NCBI GenBank assembly: GCA_030704615.1
Contig: CM060734.1
Coordinates: 45,712,042-45,772,041 of the forward strand
DNA length: 60,000 bases
From: Takakia lepidozioides
Lineage: Eukaryota; Streptophyta; Takakiopsida; Takakiales; Takakiaceae
Direction of reading: 5' to 3'
Shown: positions 21,257-33,400 of the stretch, piece by piece
Numbering within the stretch: position 1 is the first letter of the stretch
How the letters are laid out: every line of letters starts with the position of its first letter
Program-made: the position numbers and the translations under genes
The notes under the pieces: generated by a model
Seen by the model: the letters and a program-made list of their open reading frames with translations, nothing else
Told to the model about the DNA's origin: nothing
Databases searched by the model: none

Positions 21257-22791
21257 CTACAGGGAACAAACTACGATCCAGGGACGAACCAAGATCAAAT
21301 CTAGAGACAAATCCAGGGAATTCTCTAGAGTAATGCAAGCATGAGAGAGCTCAGGGAACTCTGCGCTTCCAGAAGAAGGCTCGAAGGAGAGTTGCGCCTT
21401 GGACTTCCCTTTTCTGAAGCTTCTGCGGTGACGGTAATTTGTATCACAGTCTTCTTCTTCGACAGGAGATAGTTGGGTGCTCAAGGGGACATTGAGAGAA
21501 CATCCTTCTTTGTGATCCACGCCGTAGAGAATTTGTTTGCTTCGGTGAGAAGGATTGAAAGCGTCTCATATGGAAACCCAAAGAGAATCGGGGAGATATT
21601 GATGGCCACTTTTGGCGACTTGCAAATCGCAAAAGCATCCTCCAGGTCGATGTCTGCAAAGGATTGCAGTTGGAGACAAAAAGTAGCCAAGCTGTGTTGG
21701 CCCTCCGGCATGACCAATGGAAAAACAGTCGGAATGTCTTCCGGTTTCCGAGAGGAGGCAGGGGAGCTGACAGGGAGCAAAAAAACCCTCGGGCTGATCT
21801 GCGCAGGGGAACATGGAGATCCGGCTTTCTGCCGCTTTGCCGAAGGTATCTCTGTGGGTGATATCTCATAATGTTTCCTCGTTCTGCCTCCATCTGCATC
21901 CTGCACATGCAATTCCGTATTGTGAGAAGATGGAGTGCGGAGGGGGCGCCCTCGAATCAAGTCGCGCTTAGCCAAGCGAACGGGGCAGTCAGAGACTACA
22001 TGCCCTTCAACATACTATAGCCAGAATAACCTCCTTTACAAGCACAGAGATGAAGGAGTGATTGATGGTAGGCAGTTTGATAGTGGGCCTGATGGTTGTC
22101 GAGTCTGGCATCATCACAACGATCTGTGGGACGCCACCATCCCTTTCCATGCCGTAACTGGCACCCTCAGCATCCACACTTAGGGGGGCCACATCGAGGT
22201 GATCGAAGACGTTCATAGATCCTATGTAGGCTCCAAAGTGAGCTCCTATCTCTGGGAGGGAATGCAGGTAGTTGCCAGGCAGATACGGAAGAGCCAGAAT
22301 TCGGGGCTTATAAGTGATTCCTTCCTTATGACCCCATTCTGGAGACCATGGGAAAATATGAACCCTATGCTTGGACTTCCTTGTGTTGAAGTTGAGGGCT
22401 CGCTCTGCAAACAGTGGAGAACTAACAGAGAAGAACCCTCTGCCAAGAGGGATGCAAAAGTGAGATGTCAGGCCTCCTTCCGCGCCAATGTGCACCTGCA
22501 TCCAGTCCCTCGCCCAGTACCTATCGCGCACCCTGCCAGGAAAATAAATCAAAACACCCTGCTCCGCGAGCAGCTGAGTGTTCTTTGACGAGGGCCATAT
22601 CGCAGAACCTCTTGAGACTCATCTAGCTCACCAGCATCCTCGCTCCAAACCATCGCTGGTTCAGAGGGGGGGGTGAGCCGAGGATCCAGATCCCGGAAAG
22701 TTTTGTCTCCTTGGTTGAATCCAGTGCTCCCTTCTGTTGTCTCTTTCTCTGCGCCGGCTAGGCCGGTTGTCTCTATGATGCCGTCTTTCAT
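21257..22791 (-). pseudogene. LINE ORF1 (DUF4283-type gag-like protein) remnant
   Basis: Minus strand. It begins MKDGIIETTGLAGAEKETTE at 22791. After a frame change near 22552 comes IPLGRGFFSVSSPLFAE, HIFPWSPEWGHKEGITYKPR, LPYLPGNYLHSLPEIGAHFG and AYIGSMNVFDHLDV. This follows the DUF4283 pattern of plant LINE ORF1 proteins (F-F...W-P-F-P-----P-WV-LP-LP------L--IG--LG). A damaged zinc knuckle follows (YVEGHVVSDCP, its first cysteines lost through a frame shift near 22015), then a basic tail (RLAKRDLIRGRP). ORF1 binds the element RNA. No ORF2 follows, so this is an isolated 5' half, the reverse of the usual 5' truncation. Frame changes make it non-functional. Confidence 0.6.
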
Positions 22792-23507
22792 TGTTCATGT
22801 ATGCTGGGGCGGCCGGAGCAGCAGACACAAAGGAGGCCATGATAACGCGCTAGATGGCTTGGGGATCTAGCAAGGAGGAACACGAGGAAGATCGGGTCGT
22901 GAGAGAGGGAAATGCAAGTGCTAAGATCACACCGCACGGTGAAGGTGGGGGCAAGGTTGCGCGGGAAGGGATCGACAGGATAATCAATGGAAGACTGCGC
23001 AAGGTGACATATCAAGGAGATGCTTGTCAGATCATGAAGTGTTGGGGCGGCTTGGTTAAACTCCACTCACATGGCCCAGCTGGTGCAGCAAAACCAAGGA
23101 TGCGCCGAAAATACACACGGCACACAATGAGTGCAGCCGTAACTGAGAATTAGAGCCTTTATTCAGATGAAGAACGAAAAACAGAGGAGGTAAGAAGAAG
23201 AAGAAGGAGGAGGAGGAATGAGATGAAGAAGAAGTGAAATGCTCAGCCCACTTTGATAGAGAATGAAGAAGCGGGACGGACAGAGAGAAGATCGAGTCAG
23301 GGAATGAAAGAGGGCCAGGAGGCTTCCATCTCCTCGCAGGTGCTCCAGCGGCTAAGTGCCAGGCACCCTCACCGTGAATCGCGGAGCTCCATCGCTCCCA
23401 TGTCACCTGCCGATCTGTGCAAGATCTCAATGCTAAAAACAAAACAAACAAAAAACTTAGACCATGCTTCACACATATATATATTAATTTTGTTTTGTTA
23501 ATAAAAG
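22792..23507. other. Probable 5' region of the LINE remnant; no gene
   Basis: Upstream of ORF1 on the minus strand. It includes a purine-rich low-complexity block (AAGAAGAAGGAGGAGG-like, 23190-23240). Long open frames here come from that composition. Confidence 0.4.
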
Positions 23508-23508
23508 G

Positions 23509-23590
23509 AAACCTGGGAGCGCTTCCCAGGTATTTCCCTTAAATTAAAATTTAAAAAAAAAAAAAAACCTGGGAGCGCTTGCCAGAGGAG
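23509..23590. repeat. Direct repeat of a SINE end
   Basis: AACCTGGGAGCGCTT occurs at 23510-23524 and 23567-23581, separated by an AT-rich spacer ending in about 15 A's. It looks like two successive 3' ends of the same SINE family, read from the minus strand. Confidence 0.6.
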
Positions 23591-23735
23591 GGGGAAAAAT
23601 TAACCCCCTTTCATTTATGGGCCATGAGACCTACAGGACGATCTACGCCCAGCCCATACACGGGGCAGCAGGGTGGGTTTGAACCCTAAACCACCAGGGC
23701 GACATACTGTGCACTTACCAGCTATGCTACCAGCC
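23566..23735 (-). mobile_element. tRNA-derived SINE
   Basis: On the minus strand TAGCATAGCTGGTAAGTGC (23731-23713) fits an RNA polymerase III A-box. About 35 bases later GGGTTCAAACCC (23685-23674) is a near-perfect B-box. The unit then runs about 100 bases to ...GCGCTCCCAGG and a run of T's. Short interspersed elements of this kind use an internal promoter and are mobilised by LINEs. Confidence 0.6.
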
Positions 23736-23740
23736 TATGT

Positions 23741-25416
23741 TGCACATTCAAATGGTAAATAGTAAACATGGATTGTTGTGAGAAAAAAAGTTTTAGTATG
23801 TTTTGCAACCTTGAGAAAGGAAGGTGATCGCTTTGATCTCTCAGAGCTCCTCAGAGCGTTATGGTGATCTTTGTTAGATGCGATTGCGTGAAGTCCAGTG
23901 AGAAGGCGGATATTAGTTAGATGTGCAGGTTGTGCTAAAACTCTGGGAGCCTTTCGCAGAGAATGATTTCTTACACTATTCTTGGGTTTACATTAAACGA
24001 TGCTCCTATCTCTACAGTCTCAAGCGCTCATGACGTGCCCCATACTCTACAGTTTTCCTGCTTCGACATCAGCAATTTGATGCTACATACTGTACATGAT
24101 CTAGCGGTACATGTGAAATTTGATGGGTTTTAACAATTTGATGAGACTCGTTACGTGTAACATAACTTAATTGTAGTCTTCTTTCAATCATAAACTAGAT
24201 TTAGAAGACCAGGAGCAGATTATCTCGAGACTGCACATGTATTGGTACATTGACTGCAAGACGGGTGTGAACCAGATTCCTTTTCAAAAAAACTCAGAAA
24301 AGACAACAATTGTTCATATATCAAACGGGCTCTCCCTCTCTTTGGGGCGAGATCAACCGCAGCGGCCGCTGAGCTATGGGATCCTTGAGAATCGAGGTGA
24401 CATACATATTTTGGGGATCACAGTATGCACCGTTGTCCTCGCAAACATGTGTAGATGGGGACGTTGAAGTAGAAGATGTGACAGTCGAAGTAGAATTTCC
24501 GCTGCAATTGAAAGTTGGAGTAGGCGTCTGCGCCAGCAGCCACCCCATCACCTCCTCCATGTCTACTTGTCCATCTCTTGGTGAATTTGAGTCCCCAGTC
24601 ACCAACTCCCTCTATCATAGTATTCCACATTCAGAATGAGTAAAAGTCTAATGATCAACTGAAAAATGCAGATCTTACGGGTCTATGGCCACCATTATAG
24701 ATCTCTGTTTTATTGACCCAAACTCTGTGGGATTTTTACGGATGTTCATTTGTTTCTTCTTTCTCTTTACCCTTCCCCTCTCCCTGGCAGGAGACACAAA
24801 AACATGCAAATACACACGCACTTGAGGACGTTCTATATCTATATATCCAAATTACTTTTTGCGATTTCAAAGTTACAATGCTACCTAAATTCAAACTCAA
24901 ACTTGCGTATAGTCTGTGGACGGAAGCTCGAAGATCTTGAGATTGAACTGTCAAGAACGAGATAACAACTTGCAAGGCAATATTGGACTGCCAACTAAAA
25001 TCAAGGAAATTTAATTAAGTGCCGTCATGTTCTGGTTTTCAATCAGGGATTCAGCACTTGAGTGTGGCGCATCCAAACAACTTGTATATTAAGATGATCA
25101 AGTAGTATGAGAAAGGTCTACCTCTTGACTTAGTATGGAAGGATCCGAGGTATAAAGGTTGACCAGCGGTTTTCTGGCACCTGCAACACCTGCATGTAGC
25201 AGATCTCAACAGTTCTTAAATACGTTGAGTGTCGCCCCTGATTTGGCCAGTAAACTGACTCATTTCTCGTCAAGATTCGGTTTTGGTCTTTTTCTACGAA
25301 TACTCTATACAGGTAGACATTTCTCAGCGCATACAGATTCGCATTTTGTAGGTGCCAAGATTATGAAAGACCTATTTGTATCTCGTCTGATGAGCACAGG
25401 AAGATAGGGTGCTTAC
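23741..25416. other. Intergenic, possibly with 3' exons of the MYB gene
   Basis: No firm gene. On the minus strand at 24605-24321 an open frame with SPRDGQVDMEEVMGWLLAQT followed by a Ser/Thr-rich stretch could be the last exon of the MYB gene, since R2R3-MYB proteins have such tails. I could not link it by splice phase. Confidence 0.35.
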
Positions 25417-27953
25417 GGATGAGGTCACTGTCACCAGGAATTTCGATGGACAAACCGTGCCTGACACATGCAGGGTGATTCGCACCAGATAGAAGCATTT
25501 CAAATCCTTCCTCTCTGCAACCCCTAAACATTATTGCCCCTTTGAGCTGCCGAATGGAAAATTATCAACATGAAACTTTAGGGTCAATGGAACTGAAAGA
25601 ATCAAAGACAGGGATATACTCTTCAGATCTTGCGCAAACTTCGAGATCTGACCAAAAGGGTGTAACTCGTAAGTCATATGTATATCTTGAAGAACCACCT
25701 CTCCTCTTATCAATCATCGCTATGATGACTTCCTCCAACAGACATGTTTAAAATTCTTTAATTAATACTGTGCTTGAAGTTCATGACCCACACCTGATCT
25801 CCTGCTTATCTTTGCTAAGCTTCTTGGCTCGCTTCATGTCCCGGCTCATCTGATTGTCATTCCAGGGCTCCACCTGCAGTGCCATGCTGCTTGTTGCGTG
25901 CGCCAACTTAGCGGAGCGATGGGATCGCTTCTTACACAACGCATTGAAGCGATTCTTGACAGCATTGTCGGTCCTGTAATAAGTAGTCCTAAATGACACA
26001 GTTGGTGAGTGGTTGCCTTCACCCTCACACTCACCAGCACCCAACAATATACGCCCCCGCGGTGCTTACTGCAGCACCTGGGGATGTCAGATCCCTCCAC
26101 ACAAGCTGCTCCTAATCCTAAACTGCCCAGCTGACCATATTCCGACAAGATTCAGTTAAAAGCTAGAAATGGGCAGTCTCTGTCATGTATAAACTAATAT
26201 AAATTCTTCCCTTGGCGAAATCGGCATCACTGTGATATATGGAGCTCGTTTCGTGTATGCGGGAGTGGGTGAAAAGCTCTTTTAAGTAAAAGGTTTGCAC
26301 TATCGACACAGGATCTTGTAGGGCTTACCTCCCAGGAACCATTTTGGCAATCTCTGTCCAGCGATTTCCATAAGCATTATGTCCCTACCAGAACCACATG
26401 GAGTCTTCTGTTTGAATATTCACTAGAAGTTGAATCAATTGGTACAAATTTCCATGAAGTTGCTAGACGTGTACGAGGTATAATTTGAAGACACTTCACG
26501 TGATGATTAGAGTGACACAAAACCCACAAGTGCTCACCTCAAGGAGAAGTCGGTCTTCCTCGGCACTCCAGCTGCTCTTGTTCATGCACATGTGAAGATA
26601 AGTCCTCCATCTAAACACTAGCAGCTATTGTCCTGTTAGATTCTACATTAGCAGCAATCCAGGTAAGTTCTTGTTAGTTCACTAAACAGCGAGCCCTACA
26701 TGAAAGGTGATGATAACAGTCGCCCATTGTACTTTAAAGTTAAATTTCATTGACTCCAACAGCTCGCTGTACACTCTGACAAGGATTTGTGGCACTGGAC
26801 TCCACTAAATTCCATATCAAATTATCTTCTGTCCTTCCTCATGTGTCGGTCTTTAACAGTCTTGAATTTTACTCTAATTTACTCTGGGTCCATCCGTATG
26901 CCAAATTATGTACTCCTCTACAACCGCTTCCCTCCACCTTGATTGAGTTTGCTTATTGTCATAGCACAAAAGCCAAGAGCTTGATACACCTTTTTCTGCA
27001 TTCGCGAGGTGTCTTGTTGTGCATCTTTGCTGAGATAATGTGCCATCTGGAAAAGCATGGGAAAATATCCAGTGTCAACATCTGCTCGTGGCTCTCCCTG
27101 GACCGATGCTACTCTCTACTTCTCCCGGGTACGTATGGACCACTAAGCAGAGAGGGAATTTAGTATGCACGCACATACTTTGGACACTTGAGATTATCAT
27201 CTCAGAATCAATGTACGTTATTGTTGAGCAGTTCAAGGATTACATTACATATGCATGCATATATAGATCTCTCAAGGCCGAACTAGGTATCACATGAAAT
27301 TCCTACTCTTCCTCTCAAATAGGTTAAATAGTTTTAGTTCCTACATACAGCATGTTTTAGGTATGTTTTCCTGGTGCCACAAGTATAGGACTGATATGAT
27401 CATGGAATAGTAAATATTGTACCCTCGCAAGCTTGAACAATTAGTACAGTACTAGAGACTTTTGAGTTTTAATTGTGACCGGGCCATAGATTCATGAGTC
27501 CATGATCATGTGTGCAAAGCGTGAAAGTGTTCGTGGAAGTGTTGACTTTCACATTCTACGTACTTCTTTGTTCCATGTCGCTTGACCAGCTCCCTCAGAA
27601 ATTCATCCTCCTGATTCGGCAAGGAAAAGTTTTTAGGACTGATATTCGGGCTATTCCTGAAACTTAGAGCTGAAGATTGTAATTGTCACAAGCTTCTCAT
27701 ACATGTACGTATGGGCCGAGCTTCAGTGCTCTGAGCTGTGACACGTTCCAGGGAGTACATAACTGCAGTATTCAGGCCCCCTAGATCTAAATTTCAAACC
27801 TATAATCTCTGCGCCGCTGGTGCAGCTCAACGACAGACAGTTTAATGCACTTGCAACGAAATGTATTGTATAATTCAGATGACATTGTAGATTGAACATC
27901 TCATAAGATTCCTTGGTAGTCTTGGCTCCTTTAGGTCTAGACTGATTCTCCAT
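25417..27953 (-). CDS. R2R3-MYB transcription factor, FOUR LIPS/MYB88-like
   Basis: Six exons join in consistent phase on the minus strand: 27638-27564, 27046-26990, 26610-26538, 26384-26329, 25973-25794 and 25523-25417, all with GT/AG borders. R2 reads LPNQEDEFLRELVKRHGTKK then WHIISAKMHNKTPRECRKRW. R3 reads SSWSAEEDRLLLEGHNAYGN, RWTEIAKMVPGR and TDNAVKNRFNALCKKR. The last block is the signature of the FLP/MYB88 clade, nuclear DNA-binding proteins that in Arabidopsis limit stomatal divisions. A basic stretch (KRAKKLSKDK) follows. The first tryptophan of R2 is leucine (TTG), an unusual change. The start is uncertain: ATG at 27953 (MENQSRPKGAKTTKE) is likely, but I cannot place its donor. The C-terminus beyond 25417 is unresolved. 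Confidence 0.75.
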
Positions 27954-30004
27954 GGAAGTTACCCTGATGCTTGCTTCGTACTCACATCATGTTCTCAGAA
28001 CGTGACAAAATAGGACGAATGCGAGAGGGAGACCAAGACAGATCAGTGAGGGGAGGGGCGATTTGTATTCGTGCACATTTACTGTCAGCTGATCTGTGTC
28101 TTTGCTCCCTCCCTAAACTGAAATTCCGTCATCCAATTGTTAGTTGTCAACCACAAAGCGCGGCCATTTTGTTGACTCTAGGTAAAAAGCTGTGCTCAAG
28201 CTGCTTGCCTTACATTTGAGTTTAGTACGTTTGAGCACATGGGTCAAGTTTGACTGGTTGTGATGATGTTTAAACGAACACCCTGGGACATAGCCATATA
28301 GCCCAATAGTAACATTTGATATTACGTACATGTAATTATCTGCAGGCAGGCCCCATCTACCCCTCACACAAATGCATGGGCCAATTACAGACAAAAGGTG
28401 GCAGACCTGCTCACTGAAGGTGGCGGGAGGATCCGTGGAGAGGTCGGATTCGCTTGGTGAGTCTTGTGAGGTGGGGGAGGGATGAGACGTGAATCTGAGG
28501 GGCGGAAGGGAAGGAGATGGCGCAACCACATGAGACAGGGGGCCGGGTGGGATGGGCTTGTCTCGGATCTGCATGAGCGGGTCTGCGCAACTTAGTGAGC
28601 TCACTCGAGCATGGAACAAATGTACTGGGTTTCCGTTTCGCATCAGGGCGTCTAATGCCATAGCCGTTTCCCATTTAAGTCTGTCCTGCCCTCATGGCTT
28701 ATCCTTCTCACCCAGAGCTCGAGAGTGGGTCCTCTTTATCTTCCTCACGTTTCTACCAATCGACTCCTTTATATGCTCAGAGCCTTTGACCAGACCTAGA
28801 CTGTAACTTAGGTTATCCTGAACTATTGCAGTCAACGGGGTCCAATATCAATCCTCCTTGATTCAATTAGCCAGGATATATGGTGTGGCTTGCATCTCAT
28901 CTTCAAGAGTAATTAAATAGAACGGTCACCTGCCGGTTTGCAAAGTTCAGATTATGCAAATGGATGGGACGGTGGCAGCTATACAGTCGGAACACCCTTG
29001 CGTGCTGCCCAAGTTTGATGAAACTGTGCAGATTGCAGGAGGCTCCCCGAGTTTTTTTCCCAAATGACCATTTGCTGGTCATTGGCACTCAAAGATCGGC
29101 CTGCTAGGCGCTGAGTAGCATTGAATCCAGCCACCGAAAATCTGGTATGGGAAAATACGTAGTAAGCAAATGCATGATGATTTTCAAGCACAATGTGACC
29201 GGCCCAGGGGAAGATGAGCAACATGGATGATCCAATGGGCGCAGCAGACGCAGCCTGGTGTAGTTTCACATTGCAAAGGACACTGTACTTTGCTGCAAAC
29301 ACACAAGCTTCCCCCGATGCTAGATATTCATATGTCTCTCATGTGCAAGCTTGTGTACATGTATGCATCACTGTATGTCTAGAGCTCTAACCCCTACAAT
29401 CATCTTAATCCATACCTCTCTACATGTCTCAGTTCTGTTGCACTCCTTCATCTCCCCTCTCTCTCACACTAATTCGCCCTGCACTCTTCCCACACATGCA
29501 TTCAATCATATTGCCCAAGGTGCTGGGCAACATGATCGAAATGCTCACGTCGAAGCAGCAGTCCTGACTAGTGCATCTAGACCTGTACACCCCCACAGAT
29601 CACACATGTATTCAGGCGAGGATCGAACAACTCCGTCTCTCAAACGCTTGCGCAGATCACGAGACTTGTTTGCAGCATCGCACGAAAGAGAGGGACACTG
29701 TCCTTAGCTGGTTAGAGTGGTTAAGAAGTTAAGAAAACTGTTTCGGTTACTTTCATTCATCCTTCAACCCATTTCCGTGGACGACAGTCATCCATCTTTA
29801 GCTCAGCCGTCATTTCGGCTCCCTGTTTATTCATCCAATCCAGTCTTCGGATGAGAACTGCGACGGAAAGACACAGCCAGAAACTGAATTCCGTGGGAGC
29901 ACAGGTGAGAACATGGGAACTCTCTCTGTTCCCACACCCCGATATAGGAATACAATTTTTAGCTCTGTTTCACAAGTTGAATAGTTTTATATTAAAAATA
30001 CGTT
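27954..30004. other. Intergenic region between divergent MYB and PEX7 genes
   Basis: It should hold the promoters of both genes. Open frames on the minus strand at 28661-28140 (Pro/Ser-rich, with a GAGCAG|GTCTGC donor-like border) and 29302-28979 (SMLLIFPWAGHIVLENHHAF...) are not recognised; either could be an exon of an unknown gene. No TATA box stands out. Confidence 0.4.
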
Positions 30005-30034
30005 TTGACTTTCCTCAACGCAGGTAATCCCTTT

Positions 30035-30140
30035 TGCGAATTGAGCGTTTCCTGGAATAACCGAGGATTAGGTAATTCCCGGGGCTCGGTGAAGGAGCGG
30101 AGAAGTAAGGTCTCTCCTGCGTCGTCTTCACCGCTGCAGA
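30035..30140 (+). other. LINE endonuclease-like fragment in PEX7 5' region
   Basis: The plus strand reads LSVSWNNRGLGNSRGSVKER followed by SPLQTKQ, close to the start of LINE ORF2 endonuclease (SWN-RGLGN-R...LLQETK). It is in an open frame that continues into PEX7 exon 1. It may be a fossil LINE in the promoter or 5' UTR. Confidence 0.35.
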
Positions 30141-30430
30141 CCAAGCAAATCCATGGCGGAAGAAGCGGGTCGATAGTTGATGCAGGAGGGAGGAAGGAAG
30201 AGGGACGAAACCCAATTGGCACATTTCTGTCAGATCTGGTCTCTGAAGCTGTAGTGACTGGTAGCCAGATTTTTCAGAGAAAAAAGGGGTTGTATCATGG
30301 GAGATACGATGAGCGAGGGATTGCAGGCCTGAGAGCAGCAGAGAAGCGACCCAGAAATTACCAGCTCTGGGAAGGAATCAGAAAGGAGGAGGAGGAGGAG
30401 GAGGAGGAAAGCTGGGGACATCCTGCCATC

Positions 30431-33400
30431 ATGCCGATGTTCAAAACAGCCTTCAATGGCTACTCTGTACGTGCCAAATATCCTGGGTTTGTTCTTGTTG
30501 TAGGAAATCTCGAGGTTGGGTATGCCGTTAGCTTCCGTGGAAAGTTGGAACCGAGAGAAAAAAAATTCACTGAGCGGCCATACCTCTTGGGCACACGCCG
30601 TAAGGAGTAGGGTCTCGTGGTGATACGTACAAGAGCTTGGCGAGCAAGAGAGAAGGAGGAACAAGTGAGCTGGAAAGCGGGGCACAAGAATGATGTCAAT
30701 TTCTATGTGGCGTCATTTAGTTGCTGATTCATAGCAGTCGTAGAATTATGCGTTTGACCGATGCAGCCCTTGTCATCTGCTTGCAGCTGGATTGAATGAT
30801 TAGGAGACCTGCATGTCTTGGTGTTGTACTATTGGTGTGGGGAGATTGACAGTGATAAGTTGCATACCAAAGAGAGTTTGCATCGTGTTTCTTGTCATCT
30901 TACTGCCTTGTCTCTAACCTTCTCTCGAGTTCATGGTTTTACTGGATATTTGTTGGTTCAGTACATACCTTTATCCATAGAGATTATGTTCACCGGAGAC
31001 TTTGCTTGCCGTAGTGATGTTCACATGTTGAGGGAGAGCTCAAAAATAAGAAGGGCCGGTGGGGACATCAGGTGAAATTCAGTCCATTTATAGAGACTCG
31101 ACTGGCGGTGGCCACTTCTCAAAATTTCGGGATCATTGGCAGCGGTCGCCAGCACGTTCTTGAGGTCAGATTGTGTAGTTTTGTTGGTTTGTTATTGTGA
31201 GGCTAGTCAATTACTCTACCTGCTTGCTTTGAAACAGGTCAGGAGCAGTGGGCATGAGTTCTGATGTGCTGATATATACTTGCTTAATTCAGCTTCTAGA
31301 TTTGATGGCTACAGGTGACACCCAACGGAATTGCAGAAGTGTGTGCTTACGACACCCCTGATGGTCTTTATGATTGCACCTGGTCTGAGGTATGTCTCAC
31401 TCCACTCCCATGTGTCACATCTGTGTTGTGTAGTAGGTCCCAATACTAGTGCTAATTCCAACAATTTAGTTGATAATATTGTCAATGCCAGCACTTAAAT
31501 TTACTCTCATTCCCTTTAAGTCGGTTTGTCTTCAGCCTCTCTGAGATATTGTGTTTTTCTGGTCAGCTTTGAGACCCGTTCGTTAAAACCCTACTTTAAG
31601 AGGTTTCTATCCCATAATTAGTATGCTATCAAGGGTACATACTATGAAACATTTGCAGGGGGAGTGATCAAGAGGAGTTTCCTCACTGCTTCTTACACAT
31701 TTCTATGTCTAGAGTACCATCAGATTATGCGGTGCGCAGGCCTACTTTTTCTGGAAGCATTTGTGATGGTTAGATTGTTGCTTTAGGAAATAGCCATGCC
31801 TGAGCTGAGGAATAATTATGCAAGTTTGCAACTGGTTGGCATGTTAGGAGTGCGCAATTTTTCTGGCAAGGTTGGCAATGACTCTGAAGTGATAATTGTG
31901 CTGATTTCAAATCTTCTGATAGCTCAAATGTCAAGGTACCCATTAAAGATCCGGGTACCTGGAGATTGAGCCACACTGGTTTTGCGACCATTGACAACCT
32001 TCAGAACTTGTTAATAGGGCAATTTTTCAAAAAAGCCATACCATCTTGTTTATAAATGAAATTCATTTTAAACATGTGTGAAACCCCGTCAACCCTTATG
32101 GTTTCTTAGACTGGAAATCAACTGCCTATGTGTAATCATATGTTGATTTGTTTTCTGTATGTGTGATTGTTTTTAATAGGAAAATGAGAATGTGCTCGTG
32201 TCAGCGAGTGGAGATGGCAGTGTCAAGGTAAATGCATCAAATCACCCTGTACCCATTTGACAGTTAGTTAGTTAGGCGGTTAGAACAGCTTGTAGATAAA
32301 ATAGGCAGAGCAAGCATCCTGGGTGTGTCTCATAGTCTCAGGGGCCCTGTTTAAGCTCAGGCCCAACAATGCTTTCAAATTCTACGTTGAGCAGCAATTG
32401 ACTGCTTAGCAATATGTCTGGATGTGAGCACTTAGATATAGTGCCCTGTACTCATAAGACGTTGTTTGCCGTAGCCTTGTGGCCATTGACCCCGCGCCCA
32501 GTTTGAGCGGAAAAGACAAAGAGAGAGAGAGAGAGAGAGATTGCAAAGAAAAAGAAGGAAGACAGTAATCCAGGTTGTACATCTTGGCTACTGATGGGAG
32601 TATGACCACAGGTGTGGGATGTAGCGGCACCACCCATGGCTAACCCGATAAGAAACTACCAGGAGCATGCCCACGAAGTGTAAGCTCTTTCCATCTCTGT
32701 TTCTCTCTCTCTGGTGCATCGGGATCAGAGAGCAACCCTCTTCAGGGCCATCAAGAACATAGTCCCTGCATCTCTGTTCAAAATCTCGAGGCTGAGCCTA
32801 AAGCCTTGACCCTGTTGGGGTGTATTTTCTTGGCAGCTCATACACAGCAGATTGATGCTTGGGTGAAGGGCTTCTGGAAATTGGATTCCCATTGGATTAA
32901 TTGGATTCACATCTGTATTTCCAGGCCTAACCTGGTCCCTCATTGAGTTATTTTTATTGGGTGAGTGCTGCAGATATTCAGTGGACTGGAACACAGTAAG
33001 GAAGGACTGCTTCCTGAGTGGCTCTTGGGATGACACCATTCGGGTATGCATTGTGCAAGATGATTCTTCTCTCTGTAAACTAGGAGGTTCGATTGCGTTA
33101 GAATAAGTGGGTGTGTCCAAAGTCGAGACCAATGGTGCAGTGCACCAACCAGACCACTGTGGATAGTGGTGGAACTCGAAGTGGTCCCCACAACAGCATC
33201 TGAACGTTCCTCTCAGCAATCTCCAGGATGCCTAAACTTGTTTTTGGGTTCAGGAGCCTCCAGGGGGCAGACAGTGGAAGGGAGGGAAAGCAAAGGGGGA
33301 CACTTTCCGATGGCCATTTATAGGGTTCAGGCAGTTTTGTTTCCCAAGCCCTTCCTAGAAAGTCAGAAACTCAGCACCCAGTTTGATTGTACACACAGGT

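Noticed and set aside
23056-23472. Minus-strand 138-codon frame with Ser/Phe-rich stretch
   Set aside because: It crosses the GAA/GGA low-complexity block, and the composition explains the frame.
30005-30430. Long N-terminal extension of PEX7
   Set aside because: The homologous start and normal protein length begin at 30431; the upstream part resembles LINE sequence and low-complexity glutamates.
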